From: Ancylobacter aquaticus
GTDB taxonomy: Bacteria; Pseudomonadota; Alphaproteobacteria; Rhizobiales; Xanthobacteraceae
Direction: 5' to 3'
NCBI RefSeq assembly: GCF_004339465.1
Contig: NZ_SMFY01000005.1
Location: 217,315-281,314, forward strand
Length of the DNA: 64,000 nt
Below are positions 26,502 through 34,934 of this stretch, in pieces (position 1 is the stretch's first letter; every line of letters begins with the position of its first letter). A program made the translations under genes and the position numbers. Under the pieces are notes generated by a model. That model had not been told where the DNA came from. It searched no databases and saw nothing but the letters and a program-made list of their open reading frames with translations.

Positions 26502-28307
26502 ATGTCCCAAGACGATACGCCCGGCGGCATTTCCCGACGCGATCTGCTCGGCAAGGGGACGGCGACGATCCTCGGCGCCAATCTGTTGCCCGGCATTGCG
26601 TCTGCCGCGACGGAGGGTGCGACCGCGACCGCGCCGGCGCAACCGATGCAGACGCCGGACTCGCCGCCGGGCGGCTACAACATCCTGTTCATTCTCGTCG
26701 ATCAGGAACACTTCTTCCCGAAATGGCCGTTCCCGGTGCCGGCGCGCGAGATGCTGAAGCAGAAGGGCATCACTTTCGCCAATCATCAGGCCGCGTCCTG
26801 CGTGTGCTCGCCGGCACGCTCGGTCATCTATACCGGCCAGCACATCCAGCATTCCGGCGTGTTCGACAATCTGAACTATCTCTGGCAGCCCGACCTCTCG
26901 ACCTCGATCAAGACGATCGGCCATCGCATGAGCGAACTCGGCTATCACTCGACCTATCAGGGCAAGTGGCACATGAGTGCCAATCTCGACCAGACCAAGG
27001 TCGCGGTCGACGCGCCGATGGCGGACTACCAGAAGATTATCGAAAGCTACGGTTTCGATGGTTTCTTCGGCGTCGGCGATCTCATCGACAGCGGGCTGGG
27101 CGGCTACACTTTCGACGGCTTCACCGCCGACCGCGTGTCGAGCTGGATGCGGCGCGAAGGCGAGGAATTGCGGGCCAAGGGCCAGCCCTGGTTCCTCGCG
27201 GTGAACTTCGTCAACCCCCACGACGTCATGTACATCAATTCCGACCTTCCCGGCCATGTCGTTCAGGGCACGAGTGCAGCGATCGACATCTTCCCAACGC
27301 CCGACGATCGGCTTTATCAGGAACGCTGGGACGACCTGCCGCTGCCCTTCAACCGCAGCCAGGCGCTGGACGCGCCCGGCCGCCCGAAGGCGCACGCCGT
27401 CTATCAGCAGATCCAGGACATGATGGTGGGCGAATGGCCCGACGAGGACCGTCGCTGGCATGTCCTGCGCAACTACTACTACAACTGCATCCGCGACTGC
27501 GACCGGCAGATCGCCCATGTCCTCAAGGCGCTTGAGGACAATGACATGCACAAGAACACCATTGTCGTGTTCAACGCCGATCATGGAGAGATGGGCGGCC
27601 ATCACCAGATGCGCGGCAAGGGCAACTGCACCTACAAGGAGCAGAACCATGTGCCGCTTATCGTCTATCACCCGGCCTATCCCGGCGGCGTGACCTGCGA
27701 GGCCATCACCTCGCAGCTCGACCTGGCCCCGACGCTGATCGCCCTTACCGGCGCGGATCCGGCGGCGCAGGCCAAGGCTTCCGACGGGCTGAAGGGGCAC
27801 GACTTCTCCCGCCTGCTGAAGGCGCCCACGACGGCGAAGGTCGATGCGATCCGCCCGGCTTCGCTGTTCAACTACAACATGCTGTCCTATCAGGACGTCA
27901 CATGGGCCGAGCACTTCGTGAAGATGACCTTCTCCGGTGATGTCAGCAACAGCGAGAAGATACAGACCTATCTGAAGAACGACCCGGACTTCGCTGAACG
28001 CGTCGGCATCCGCTCGGTCTTTGACGGGCGCTACCGCTTCTCGCGCTATTTCGGGCAGACCGACTTCAATACGCCGACCACGCTGGAAGACCTCGTCGCC
28101 AAGAACGACCTCGAACTCTACGATCTGCACGAAGATCCCGGCGAGATGAACAACCTCGCCATGGACACGGCCAAGAACGGCGAACTGCTGCTGGCGCTGA
28201 ACAAGGTCGCCAACGACCTCATCGCGGCCGAGGTCGGCGTCGATGACGGCTCGTTCCTCCCAATCAAGGATGGCAAATGGTACTTCCCATCCAAGAGTGA
28301 ACGTTAG
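26502..28307 (+). CDS. Tat-exported sulfatase (alkaline-phosphatase superfamily)
   Basis: A 601-residue protein with Tat leader (GGISRRDLLGKGTATILG) and a type I sulfatase fold. The formylglycine motif C-x-P-x-R is present as CSPAR (SCVCSPARSVIYTGQ, near residue 103). The metal ligand region ILFILVDQEH and the histidine and lysine motif YQGKWHMS are visible, as is NADHGEMGGHH near residue 360. It should hydrolyse a sulfate ester (or related ester) in the periplasm after maturation by a formylglycine-generating enzyme, which is not encoded here. The next gene, an outer-membrane barrel, starts 10 bases on, so the two are co-transcribed. The substrate cannot be read. Confidence 0.92.
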   Translation: MSQDDTPGGISRRDLLGKGTATILGANLLPGIASAATEGATATAPAQPMQTPDSPPGGYNILFILVDQEHFFPKWPFPVPAREMLKQKGITFANHQAASCVCSPARSVIYTGQHIQHSGVFDNLNYLWQPDLSTSIKTIGHRMSELGYHSTYQGKWHMSANLDQTKVAVDAPMADYQKIIESYGFDGFFGVGDLIDSGLGGYTFDGFTADRVSSWMRREGEELRAKGQPWFLAVNFVNPHDVMYINSDLPGHVVQGTSAAIDIFPTPDDRLYQERWDDLPLPFNRSQALDAPGRPKAHAVYQQIQDMMVGEWPDEDRRWHVLRNYYYNCIRDCDRQIAHVLKALEDNDMHKNTIVVFNADHGEMGGHHQMRGKGNCTYKEQNHVPLIVYHPAYPGGVTCEAITSQLDLAPTLIALTGADPAAQAKASDGLKGHDFSRLLKAPTTAKVDAIRPASLFNYNMLSYQDVTWAEHFVKMTFSGDVSNSEKIQTYLKNDPDFAERVGIRSVFDGRYRFSRYFGQTDFNTPTTLEDLVAKNDLELYDLHEDPGEMNNLAMDTAKNGELLLALNKVANDLIAAEVGVDDGSFLPIKDGKWYFPSKSER

Positions 28308-28317
28308 GCCCCGCCTC

Positions 28318-29304
28318 ATGCCTTATCAGGTGGGCACGGCAAGGCGGGGGCGAGGTTGGCGAGGGCACTATTTGGGCGCGCTGGCAGCCCTGCTGTGGCT
28401 GGCAGCCACCCCGGAAGCCAGGGCGCAGGGATGCGGCAGTTGCGGCACGGATACTGGCAGCGCGTCGCCGCAGGCGTCGCAGACAGCCCAGCCCATGACG
28501 AACTTCTTCGGTAATTCGCGTTATCTCCAGGCGATCAGCGAGCAGGTGAACCTCAGCCGGCAAGGTGGGCCGCTACCCATCACGATTTCCGGCAACGTGC
28601 AGACTTGGACCAGCGGCCCGCCGCAAGAAGACCTCTACACGCAGAGCGCCCAGCTCGCCTATAAGCTGTCGGACCAATGGACATTGCTCGGCCAGCAACT
28701 CTACCAGCAGCAGGCGTCGATCGAACTATGGAATTTTGTCGGGGGCGTCGGCTATCAGCCAACCGAGGATTTCAGCGTCAACGTGATGGCTGGCGTGGGC
28801 GTGCACACACGCTATACCTACCAATGGGCCACCTACATCTCGCCCCAATACACACTGCCGCTGACCATCGCCGGTGAAAAGAGGATCGCGCTCGGCGCCA
28901 ATCTCACCGTGGAAAAATACGAACTCGGCACCTTCTATCAGGTCCAGCCACGCGTGAGCCTCAAGGTAGCGTCGTGGTTGCCGCAATTGCAGATCGGCTA
29001 CGCCTTCGGCGATTTTGACAAATCGACCGACGTAACGAAAACTCAGTATTACCAGCCCCAGGCCGTCAGTGGCTTGTCATTGACTGCGGTGTTTCATCCG
29101 TTTGAGCCAATCTATGCAGTGATCACCTATCTCCCGGAGAACCGGAACTATATTGCCGGCAACTATTCCGTCCAGAACACGATCAGCGGCACGTTACACA
29201 TGAACCTGACCCAGTCGCTGCGCACCTCGCTGTTCTACCAAGACACCTGGTACGAGGGGGGCAGCGACCAGGCGTTCGGCGGCAGCCTCAGCATGGCTTT
29301 CTGA
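28318..29304 (+). CDS. Outer-membrane beta-barrel protein linked to the sulfatase
   Basis: About 328 residues with an N-terminal signal peptide (LGALAALLWLAATPEARA) and a short Cys-containing linker (GCGSCGTDTG). A barrel of alternating strands follows and ends in a C-terminal Phe (GGSLSMAF), the usual outer-membrane assembly signal. Start at 28318, directly after the sulfatase stop; the frame extends upstream into the sulfatase gene without reason to use it. It may be a channel bringing sulfated substrate into the periplasm; that role is inferred from operon position. Confidence 0.75.
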   Translation: MPYQVGTARRGRGWRGHYLGALAALLWLAATPEARAQGCGSCGTDTGSASPQASQTAQPMTNFFGNSRYLQAISEQVNLSRQGGPLPITISGNVQTWTSGPPQEDLYTQSAQLAYKLSDQWTLLGQQLYQQQASIELWNFVGGVGYQPTEDFSVNVMAGVGVHTRYTYQWATYISPQYTLPLTIAGEKRIALGANLTVEKYELGTFYQVQPRVSLKVASWLPQLQIGYAFGDFDKSTDVTKTQYYQPQAVSGLSLTAVFHPFEPIYAVITYLPENRNYIAGNYSVQNTISGTLHMNLTQSLRTSLFYQDTWYEGGSDQAFGGSLSMAF

Positions 29305-29321
29305 GGTGCGGGCGCAGGAGC

Positions 29322-29696
29322 TTACTTCAGGTCCGCCAGTGACCGGGCCTTGGCGACGGCCTTCATGCAGCCGGCCTCATTGCCCTCCGCCTGCAGGTTC
29401 AACGCCTCGTTCAAGGCGCCGGCCGGCCCGGATTCCGGCTCCTTCAGGCCGGCCGCTGCCAGAGACGACGGCGTGGGCTGTTGGGAATCCTGCGCGGCGA
29501 TGCTTTGATCCTGCGTCTTGGGTTGGGTCGGATTCTTTGCCGACGATTCCTTTAACTCATGCTGCGTCTTGGCGATGGCCTCGACACAGTTCTCCCAGTT
29601 CGCCGCGTCCGCCGGCTGGGACGATCCCAGGAGGGCGAATGACAACAAGGCAGCCGCAACGAGTTTGCGAGGAAGTATGTAAGTTGACCTGAACAT
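29322..29696 (-). CDS. Small exported protein, unknown function
   Basis: A 124-residue protein with a Sec signal peptide (LVAAALLSFALLGSSQPADA) and a mature helical part containing two Cys (WENCVEAI and EAGCMKAV) and a Gln/Ser/Pro-rich linker. GGAGAG precedes the ATG by nine bases; a GTG one codon upstream is the alternative. It is convergent with the barrel gene and divergent from the HdeD-like gene. The family is not recognised. Confidence 0.65.
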   Translation of the reverse strand: MFRSTYILPRKLVAAALLSFALLGSSQPADAANWENCVEAIAKTQHELKESSAKNPTQPKTQDQSIAAQDSQQPTPSSLAAAGLKEPESGPAGALNEALNLQAEGNEAGCMKAVAKARSLADLK

Positions 29697-29806
29697 CACG
29701 GATGGCTCTCCGCCCGATAAAAAACTCTAGGATAATATCATTATATCACTCGCACATCGGCATCCAGCCGGTGTCAGCCGCCGCGTTCAAGAGACACATC
29801 CCAGCC

Positions 29807-31138
29807 ATGTTCAAGCTGTCATTTCTGCTCATAGGCACGCGCGCCTTCCGCAAGCAGTGGTATGTGCTGTGCGGCATCGGCGCCCTGCTGATGGCCGGTG
29901 CCCTGTTCCTGGCCTTCCACGCGCCGGCGGGTCTTGTCGTTCTCACCGGCCGGGCTATCGGCGTCGTCTTCCTTTTTATGGGAGCCGGCAATCTCTTGCT
30001 GTTCATGCGTGAGATGCGCAGCGTGCGCGGCATAATTGCTCTCGCGAGGGCGATTTGCTTCCTCGCCACCGGCGCCGTCGCGATCCATTGGCCCGCACGC
30101 GCTGAAGATGTGCTCGCAGCGCTTTTCTGTATCGTGTTCATCGTCGATGGTGTCGGGCGCATTGCCGTCGGACTGCTGCTTCGGCTGCCCGATCTGCGTT
30201 GGCGCGTCATGTATGGGTCCGTCCAGCTCGCCTTCGCGCTTGTCTTCCTGGCGGGATGGCCCATTCCGCTCGAACGCAGCATCGCCCTTTGCGTTGGGCT
30301 CATTTTCGCATTCCGCGGCTGGCTGCTGATGCGGCTTGGCCTTCTGTTTCGCCAGTTGCCCGAAGATGCGACAATTCTCCATCTGCCGATGTTCTCCTCG
30401 CGCGGCTGGTACGAACGCTCTCCCGACATGACCGACCCAGGCGTTGCGACGGTCGCGTATCCGATGATCGTCCATGTGTGGACCCCCGTCGGCTCGGCAG
30501 AAGTGCCGCATCGGCGCCTGCTGATCGATCGCTACGTTGCGGCCGTAAATGCAGACGGCCTGATTTCCACCGGCCACGCGTCGCTGGAGATGCCCCCTTC
30601 GCTCTATATCAGTCACTACCCGGCCGTCGAAATGGACCGCTCGGGCGGGGATTTCGTTGGCGCGCTGCGCAGTACGTCGGACAATGACGTACCCGGTCAC
30701 TTCCAGCCTTCCTATGCGGAGGAAGCGGCGGGATGGTGCGAGGCCGACGGGCGGGTGGAGTTCCACAATTACAGCCCCCGGCAACTTCAGGCGTTCTGGT
30801 CGCATTACCAGCAGGACGACACCTACAACCTCACAAACCGCAATTGTTCAGTCGTGGTGGCGCAGGCGCTCGACGCGGCATTGGAAGGCTCGCTCGCGAA
30901 CCGTTACTCTTGGCTGCAGCTGCTTATGCTTCTGACCAATCCCGATGTATGGCTGGGCGCGCTGATCCGTGCGCGGGCCAATGTCGGCACCTGGACGCCC
31001 GGCCTCGTGCTCGATTACGCCCACACCCTGGCGCGGATCGTCGAGCGTCGTGATGTGTCGTGGTTCCAGAGTCTCGCGCGGTTCGCCCGGCACCTTGGCC
31101 TGGCGGGCCCGGCAAACCGCGCGAGAGTGTCCCCGTGA
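29807..31138 (+). CDS. HdeD-like membrane protein fused to a papain-like domain
   Basis: A protein of about 443 residues. The first 180 residues hold about six hydrophobic helices of the DUF308/HdeD type (ALLMAGALFLAFHAPAG, VVFLFMGAGNLLLFM). The soluble C-terminal part carries a His in STGHASLEMP followed by a Cys in YNLTNRNCSVVVAQAL about 115 residues later. His before Cys is the order of permuted papain-like (NlpC/P60 or LRAT-like) hydrolases. HdeD proteins are linked to acid and envelope stress; the enzyme part could cleave peptide or lipid bonds at the membrane. The frame is open to 29702; the ATG at 29807 is chosen by the membrane-domain start. It is followed at once by the broken MFS gene. 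Confidence 0.75.
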   Translation: MFKLSFLLIGTRAFRKQWYVLCGIGALLMAGALFLAFHAPAGLVVLTGRAIGVVFLFMGAGNLLLFMREMRSVRGIIALARAICFLATGAVAIHWPARAEDVLAALFCIVFIVDGVGRIAVGLLLRLPDLRWRVMYGSVQLAFALVFLAGWPIPLERSIALCVGLIFAFRGWLLMRLGLLFRQLPEDATILHLPMFSSRGWYERSPDMTDPGVATVAYPMIVHVWTPVGSAEVPHRRLLIDRYVAAVNADGLISTGHASLEMPPSLYISHYPAVEMDRSGGDFVGALRSTSDNDVPGHFQPSYAEEAAGWCEADGRVEFHNYSPRQLQAFWSHYQQDDTYNLTNRNCSVVVAQALDAALEGSLANRYSWLQLLMLLTNPDVWLGALIRARANVGTWTPGLVLDYAHTLARIVERRDVSWFQSLARFARHLGLAGPANRARVSP

Positions 31139-31893
31139 CCGTCCCGACGCCCGGACGCTCCCCCTTGCTCTCGCAGGCGGCGGTTATCGCGACGGCGAGA
31201 ATGTTCGGGCTGACCTACAGCCTCAGTGCCGCTCTCATCGCCATCAGTCTCGCCGACCAGGGCTTCGGGGAGGCGGTGATCGGCGCCAACGCCGCCATGC
31301 ATGCGGCTGGCGTCATCATCGTGGCGCTGCTGCTGCCGCGCATTGTTCCGTCCTTCGGCATGCGTCGCCTGGTGCTGGTGGCCCTCGTCGTGGCGGGCGT
31401 GGTGCTGGCGAACTTTCCCGCGCTGCCCTTCCTTCTGCTGTCGTTCGTGTTGAGGCTGCTTCTCGGCATGGCTTCCGAGATCCTGTTCGTCCTGTCGGAA
31501 GCCTGGACCAACAGCCTGAGCCGGGAAGAGACGCGCGCCCGCGTCATTGCCGCCTCTACGGCCGCCTCTACGGCCGCCTCTACGGCCGCCATGTGGCTCA
31601 CTCCGCATTGCTCTTGTCAAACAGCATCCAAAGCTTGCACGCCGATTGACACTCAGGTTTGGAGTGGGGCAGGCGCCAGCCAGCCCCCTCTCTCGAATCG
31701 AGCCTTGGCGCTCGCTACGCTGCCGAGTTCCTATGGCGGCGGCGCGATCTTCGGAGCCGGCCAACATCGACAGCTGAGCACCAGCACACGGCCACACTCC
31801 GCGAGGCGTTCCTGCATGAGGCAGCGATCACCTCGCAGGCACCTGCCCGACGGAAATAGGGAATGTGCACGGTGGGTCGCGCGCGCCCGGTGA
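31135..31893 (+). pseudogene. MFS transporter, truncated after the first helices
   Basis: Starts with GTG overlapping the previous stop. The first 150 residues form four to five MFS helices (SLSAALIAISLADQGFG, RLVLVALVVAGVVLANFP) and the loop SREETRARVIAAS. Then comes a threefold 12-base repeat (GCCGCCTCTACG, 31549-31584) encoding Ala-Ala-Ser-Thr, after which homology stops and the frame runs through unrelated sequence to 31893. About two thirds of the transporter are missing, so it is not functional. Confidence 0.8.
31549..31584 (+). repeat. 12-base tandem repeat at the MFS break
   Basis: Three perfect copies of GCCGCCTCTACG followed by a partial fourth, exactly where the MFS homology ends. 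Likely slippage or a recombination scar. Confidence 0.85.
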
Positions 31894-32138
31894 GTGGCTG
31901 CGTCGGCTGACAAAGAACGATCCGGCTCCTTCTCGGCGGATCCTTAAAATCACGAAATTCCTCGGATTAAAGGCGGCGACTCAGAGCCGTCCTCATCACC
32001 GTCTCGGCTAGCTCCACGTGAGGGCCTGCTCACAGATGACCCGCGAGACACGGCTGGCCACGCTGCTGCAGTTGGGCGTGACGCGCGACCCGCCCGCTCA
32101 TGAACTGATGGCCGACGATACCCTCGACATGCTTGGAG
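31600..32138 (+). other. Stretch without a recognised gene
   Basis: Sequence after the MFS break. A short plus-strand frame at about 32035-32178 (MTRETRLATLLQLGVTRDPP) has no clear ribosome site and overlaps the next minus-strand gene. Nothing is firmly supported. Confidence 0.4.
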
Positions 32139-32498
32139 TCATGGCATTTCCTTCACCGGTCGCGCGATGCTCTTAAAATATGCTCCGAGCATTTCGATCA
32201 TAGCCCGCTTATGGTCCTCGTCGGCCGCGAGTTCCTCGGGACTAGCTTGCCCTTTGCTGATCGCGTCAAGGCGCATGGCTGCCGCACGCATTTCGACATT
32301 GGCGACGGCGGCATCTCGCAGTCGTTCAAACCACTCGTCGGCCACCTGGGGATTCGCTGGGCGGGCATCATCCAGCACCGCCGCCACGACGGTCAGGAGA
32401 CTCTCAGTCATTATGCCGACATGCGTGAATTGTTCGAGCGCATAGCTTAGCACCGTTCGAACCTCTCTGATCTCTTTCCTTAGGCTAGCTTCACTCAC
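32139..32498 (-). CDS. Small helical protein, unknown function
   Basis: A 119-residue helical, soluble protein starting at a GTG eight bases after AGGAG (SEASLRKEIREVRTVLSYAL, then EWFERLRDAAVANVEM). No signal peptide, no Cys, no known motif. It stands alone among remnants. Coding is supported by the ribosome site and typical codon use; function unknown. Confidence 0.6.
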   Translation of the reverse strand: MSEASLRKEIREVRTVLSYALEQFTHVGIMTESLLTVVAAVLDDARPANPQVADEWFERLRDAAVANVEMRAAAMRLDAISKGQASPEELAADEDHKRAMIEMLGAYFKSIARPVKEMP

Positions 32499-32883
32499 TG
32501 TCGATCTCCTAGCGTCTGGAGTCCGGCTTCACGATGACGGACGCCTGTAGCCCGCCAAGCTGCCAACCCCACGCATCGGCTGCATAGGTTCCCGATTGAT
32601 CAGCTTTATAGCTGTAGGACACCTTTGTACGGCAAGCTGGCGCCTCACACCGAGCCCATGGCCAGGCGAGCGAAAGCTAATGCCGCCGTAAGCAAGACGT
32701 TCCTGGGATCGCGCCTCGCGGCATGTGCCTGCGCACCCGGAACAATAGTTCACCTTCGGGCTTGCTCCAGAGTTCGAATGCGAGCCGGTTTTAGCCACGG
32801 CTTCGTCCATGCCTCTCGATAGCTTGTGTTGTGGCGGGCAGCGCGACTCCGGCTTGGAGGGCGCCGTCACGACCGAGGATCCC
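32499..32883 (-). other. Stretch without a firmly supported gene
   Basis: A minus-strand frame (about 32529-32819) encodes a Cys-containing peptide (VNYCSGCAGTCREARSQ) but lacks a ribosome site and family pattern, and another minus frame looks like a protein end (VSYSYKADQSGTYAADAWGW). It may be the remains of a frameshifted gene. Confidence 0.35.
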
Positions 32884-33441
32884 ATGCTCACTTCTCACAC
32901 GGATGCGACGGCGCCGATCGCCGACTGTCTTATCATCGGTGGTGGTCCGGCGGGGCTGACAGCGGCCATTTATCTAGCGCGCTTTCGACGTAAGGTAGTG
33001 TTGATCGACGCCGGAGGCAGCCGGGCGTCCCTTATTGCTAGCACGCAAAATTACCCGGGGTTTCCGGAAGGAATCAGCGGCGACGCGCTGCTTAAGCGCC
33101 TCGGGCAGCAGGCAGTGCGCTTTGGCGCTCGCCCCGTCCGGGGGCGTGTAATCGGCCTGGCCGCGAACGGGGAGCTGTTCCGTGCCAATACCGACCTCGG
33201 ACGGGTTGAGGCCCGCACCATAATGTTGGCGACCGGGATCGTGGAAGCCAAGCCGCCCCTTCCCGGTCTTATAGACCTCATACGGGATGGGCTGATCCGG
33301 CTCTGCCCGATATGTGACGGCTACGAGGTGATCGACCAACAGGTCACAGTGATTGGCAACTTTGCGCAGGCGGCGGGCGAAGCGCTATTCCTTCGAACCT
33401 TTACCTCAAGCCTCAACGTGCTGCCGCTAGATCCGCTGTGA
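32884..33441 (+). pseudogene. Thioredoxin-reductase-like flavoprotein, 3' truncated
   Basis: The 185 residues present match the first part of the thioredoxin-reductase-like family. They show the FAD-binding CLIIGGGPAGLTAAIYLARF, TQNYPGFPEGISG, ATGIVEAKPPLPG and the redox-type CPICDGYE motif, then the start of the NAD(P)-binding fold (VTVIGNFAQAAGEALFL). The protein stops there; about 110 residues are missing. The break lies about 50 bases before the left end of the ISL3 element, so rearrangement with that element is the likely cause. GAGG precedes the ATG. Confidence 0.8.
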
Positions 33442-33489
33442 ATCGGCGTGGAATAAGGCCCCCGTTTTAGGGGGTATCGGCGTCCAAAC

Positions 33490-33510
33490 GGGGCTCTGAC
33501 TCATATGTGG
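33490..33510 (+). repeat. ISL3 left inverted repeat
   Basis: Matches the right repeat at 36502-36522 in 19 of 21 positions. Confidence 0.85.
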
Positions 33511-33520
33511 AACGGCCCGA

Positions 33521-33762
33521 CAGGCAAGGTGTTTTTGGAGGTCTGATCCATCCGGGACGGTGCGTTCATATGTCCGGCCTTTGGGTGCGGTCATGCGACT
33601 GCTGGCCATGATGCATTCCGCGGCAGATAGGTCGCCTTATCATTTTCCCGCGCTTGATGCGCATTGAGTCAGACGGCGTATCCTCTGCCGGGATCGTGTC
33701 CCCTACGGTCATCACCCCTTTGCACCTGTGCGGCGGACCGGCAATTACGCCGGAACTATTGA
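33521..33762 (-). other. 3' non-coding part of the IS1111-like element, candidate guide-RNA region
   Basis: About 240 bases between the transposase stop and the subterminal repeat hold no gene. In the IS110/IS1111 family such non-coding ends encode a structured RNA (bridge RNA/seekRNA) that directs target choice; in the IS1111 group it lies 3' of the transposase. No RNA fold was computed here. Confidence 0.35.
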
Positions 33763-34794
33763 TCAGATTACGGCAGCCATCTGTGCCGGCGGCCTGTAAA
33801 CACCACCCTTGGCCAGCAGCGCCCAGATAATGCGCGCCATCTTGTTGGCGAGCGCCACGGCAACAAGTTTGTATGGCTTTCTGGTCATCAGGCTCGCGAG
33901 CCATTCCGGTAGCTTAGAGCCACGTTTGGCCTGTTTGATGATCGACGAGGCGCCGACAACTAGGAGCGTCCTCAGTTGCCGGTTGCCTTGCTTGGATATT
34001 GAGCCAAGCTTTTCCTTCCCTCCGCTGGAGAGCAGCCTTGGCGTGAGCCCCATCCAGGCGGAAAAGTCGCGGCCACTCTTGAACGCAGAGATGTCGTTCA
34101 CGCTGGCGCGAACGGTTGCGGCAATTAACGGTCCGACCCCGGGGATGCTGATCAGGCGTCGCGCGGTTTCGTCCGCCTTGACGCCGGCCAAGATTTGCTC
34201 ATCGAGCCGTTCTATGCGGCTAGTCAACATGTCGATCTGCTCCGTCATTTCCAGCAGGGCATATCGGGCAATGGCCGGCATCGACAGGGATGGATCGCGG
34301 ACCTTGTCGGCCAGCTTGGCGACGCTAACCATGCCGAGTGCGGTGACGACGCCAAGTTCGCTCATCTGGGCGCGGAATGCGTTGGCGAGCTGGGAGCGCT
34401 GGCGAATGAGAAGATCACGCGTGCGAAGCAACATACCTGCCGCCTGCTGGTCAACGCTTTTGATTGGCACGAAGCGCATCGTCGGGCGGGTCACCGCCTC
34501 ACAGATCGCTTCGGCATCTGCCGCATCAGTCTTCCCGCGCTTCACATAGGCTTTGACGTAGACCGGGGGTATCATTCTGGTGTCATGTCCGAGAGAAGCA
34601 ATCTCGCGCGCCCAGTGATGCGAACTTGCGCAGGCTTCCAGCCCGATCAGGCAAGGAGGAAGCTGGCGGAAGAAGTCGAGAACCTGCGAGCGGCGCAAGG
34701 CGCGCCGCACAACTACGACACCCTCACTGTCCACGCCGTGAATCTGGAACACGGACTTCGCGAGATCGAGTCCGATAGTCGTGATCGATTGCAT
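33763..34794 (-). CDS. IS110/IS1111-family transposase
   Basis: A complete 343-residue transposase. The N-terminal RuvC-like DEDD domain shows the first Asp in TIGLDLAKSVFQ, Glu in LIGLEACAS, and the Asp pair in GKTDAADAEAI. The C-terminal transposase_20 domain has ISIPGVGPLIAATV and the Ser region LSSGGKEKLGSISKQGNRQL. Intact frame and motifs suggest an active copy. It works with a guide RNA from the element's non-coding end. It is only distantly similar to the broken IS110 copy at 62.85 kb. Confidence 0.95.
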   Translation of the reverse strand: MQSITTIGLDLAKSVFQIHGVDSEGVVVVRRALRRSQVLDFFRQLPPCLIGLEACASSHHWAREIASLGHDTRMIPPVYVKAYVKRGKTDAADAEAICEAVTRPTMRFVPIKSVDQQAAGMLLRTRDLLIRQRSQLANAFRAQMSELGVVTALGMVSVAKLADKVRDPSLSMPAIARYALLEMTEQIDMLTSRIERLDEQILAGVKADETARRLISIPGVGPLIAATVRASVNDISAFKSGRDFSAWMGLTPRLLSSGGKEKLGSISKQGNRQLRTLLVVGASSIIKQAKRGSKLPEWLASLMTRKPYKLVAVALANKMARIIWALLAKGGVYRPPAQMAAVI

Positions 34795-34934
34795 CCTGTC
34801 CTCCTCATGTTGGCACGCCTGGATTCAGAGAGGTTAATCCCAGGCGCAGGCGGCGCAATCGGGCCGTTCCAACACATCACTTTTGATGGAGTTGAGGATC
34901 TGGCTGGCATTGGTTCACGTGGAGGATCAACGCC

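Larger units (their letters stand above)
33500..34880 (-). mobile_element. IS110-family element (IS1111-like) nested in the ISL3 element
   Basis: A perfect 13-base inverted pair, TGGAACGGCCCGA at 33508-33520 and TCGGGCCGTTCCA at 34859-34871, encloses the transposase. Subterminal inverted repeats and a long 3' non-coding part are typical of the IS1111 group. Outer ends are approximate because this group makes no target duplication. Confidence 0.75.

Noticed and set aside
26499..28319. 606-codon frame antisense to the sulfatase
   Set aside because: Produced by high GC and codon bias; the sulfatase on the plus strand has an intact catalytic motif and Tat leader.
33441..33489. Inverted CCCCC...GGGGG element left of the ISL3 end, resembling an IS21-type terminus
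   Set aside because: Too short to assign to a family and no transposase is attached.
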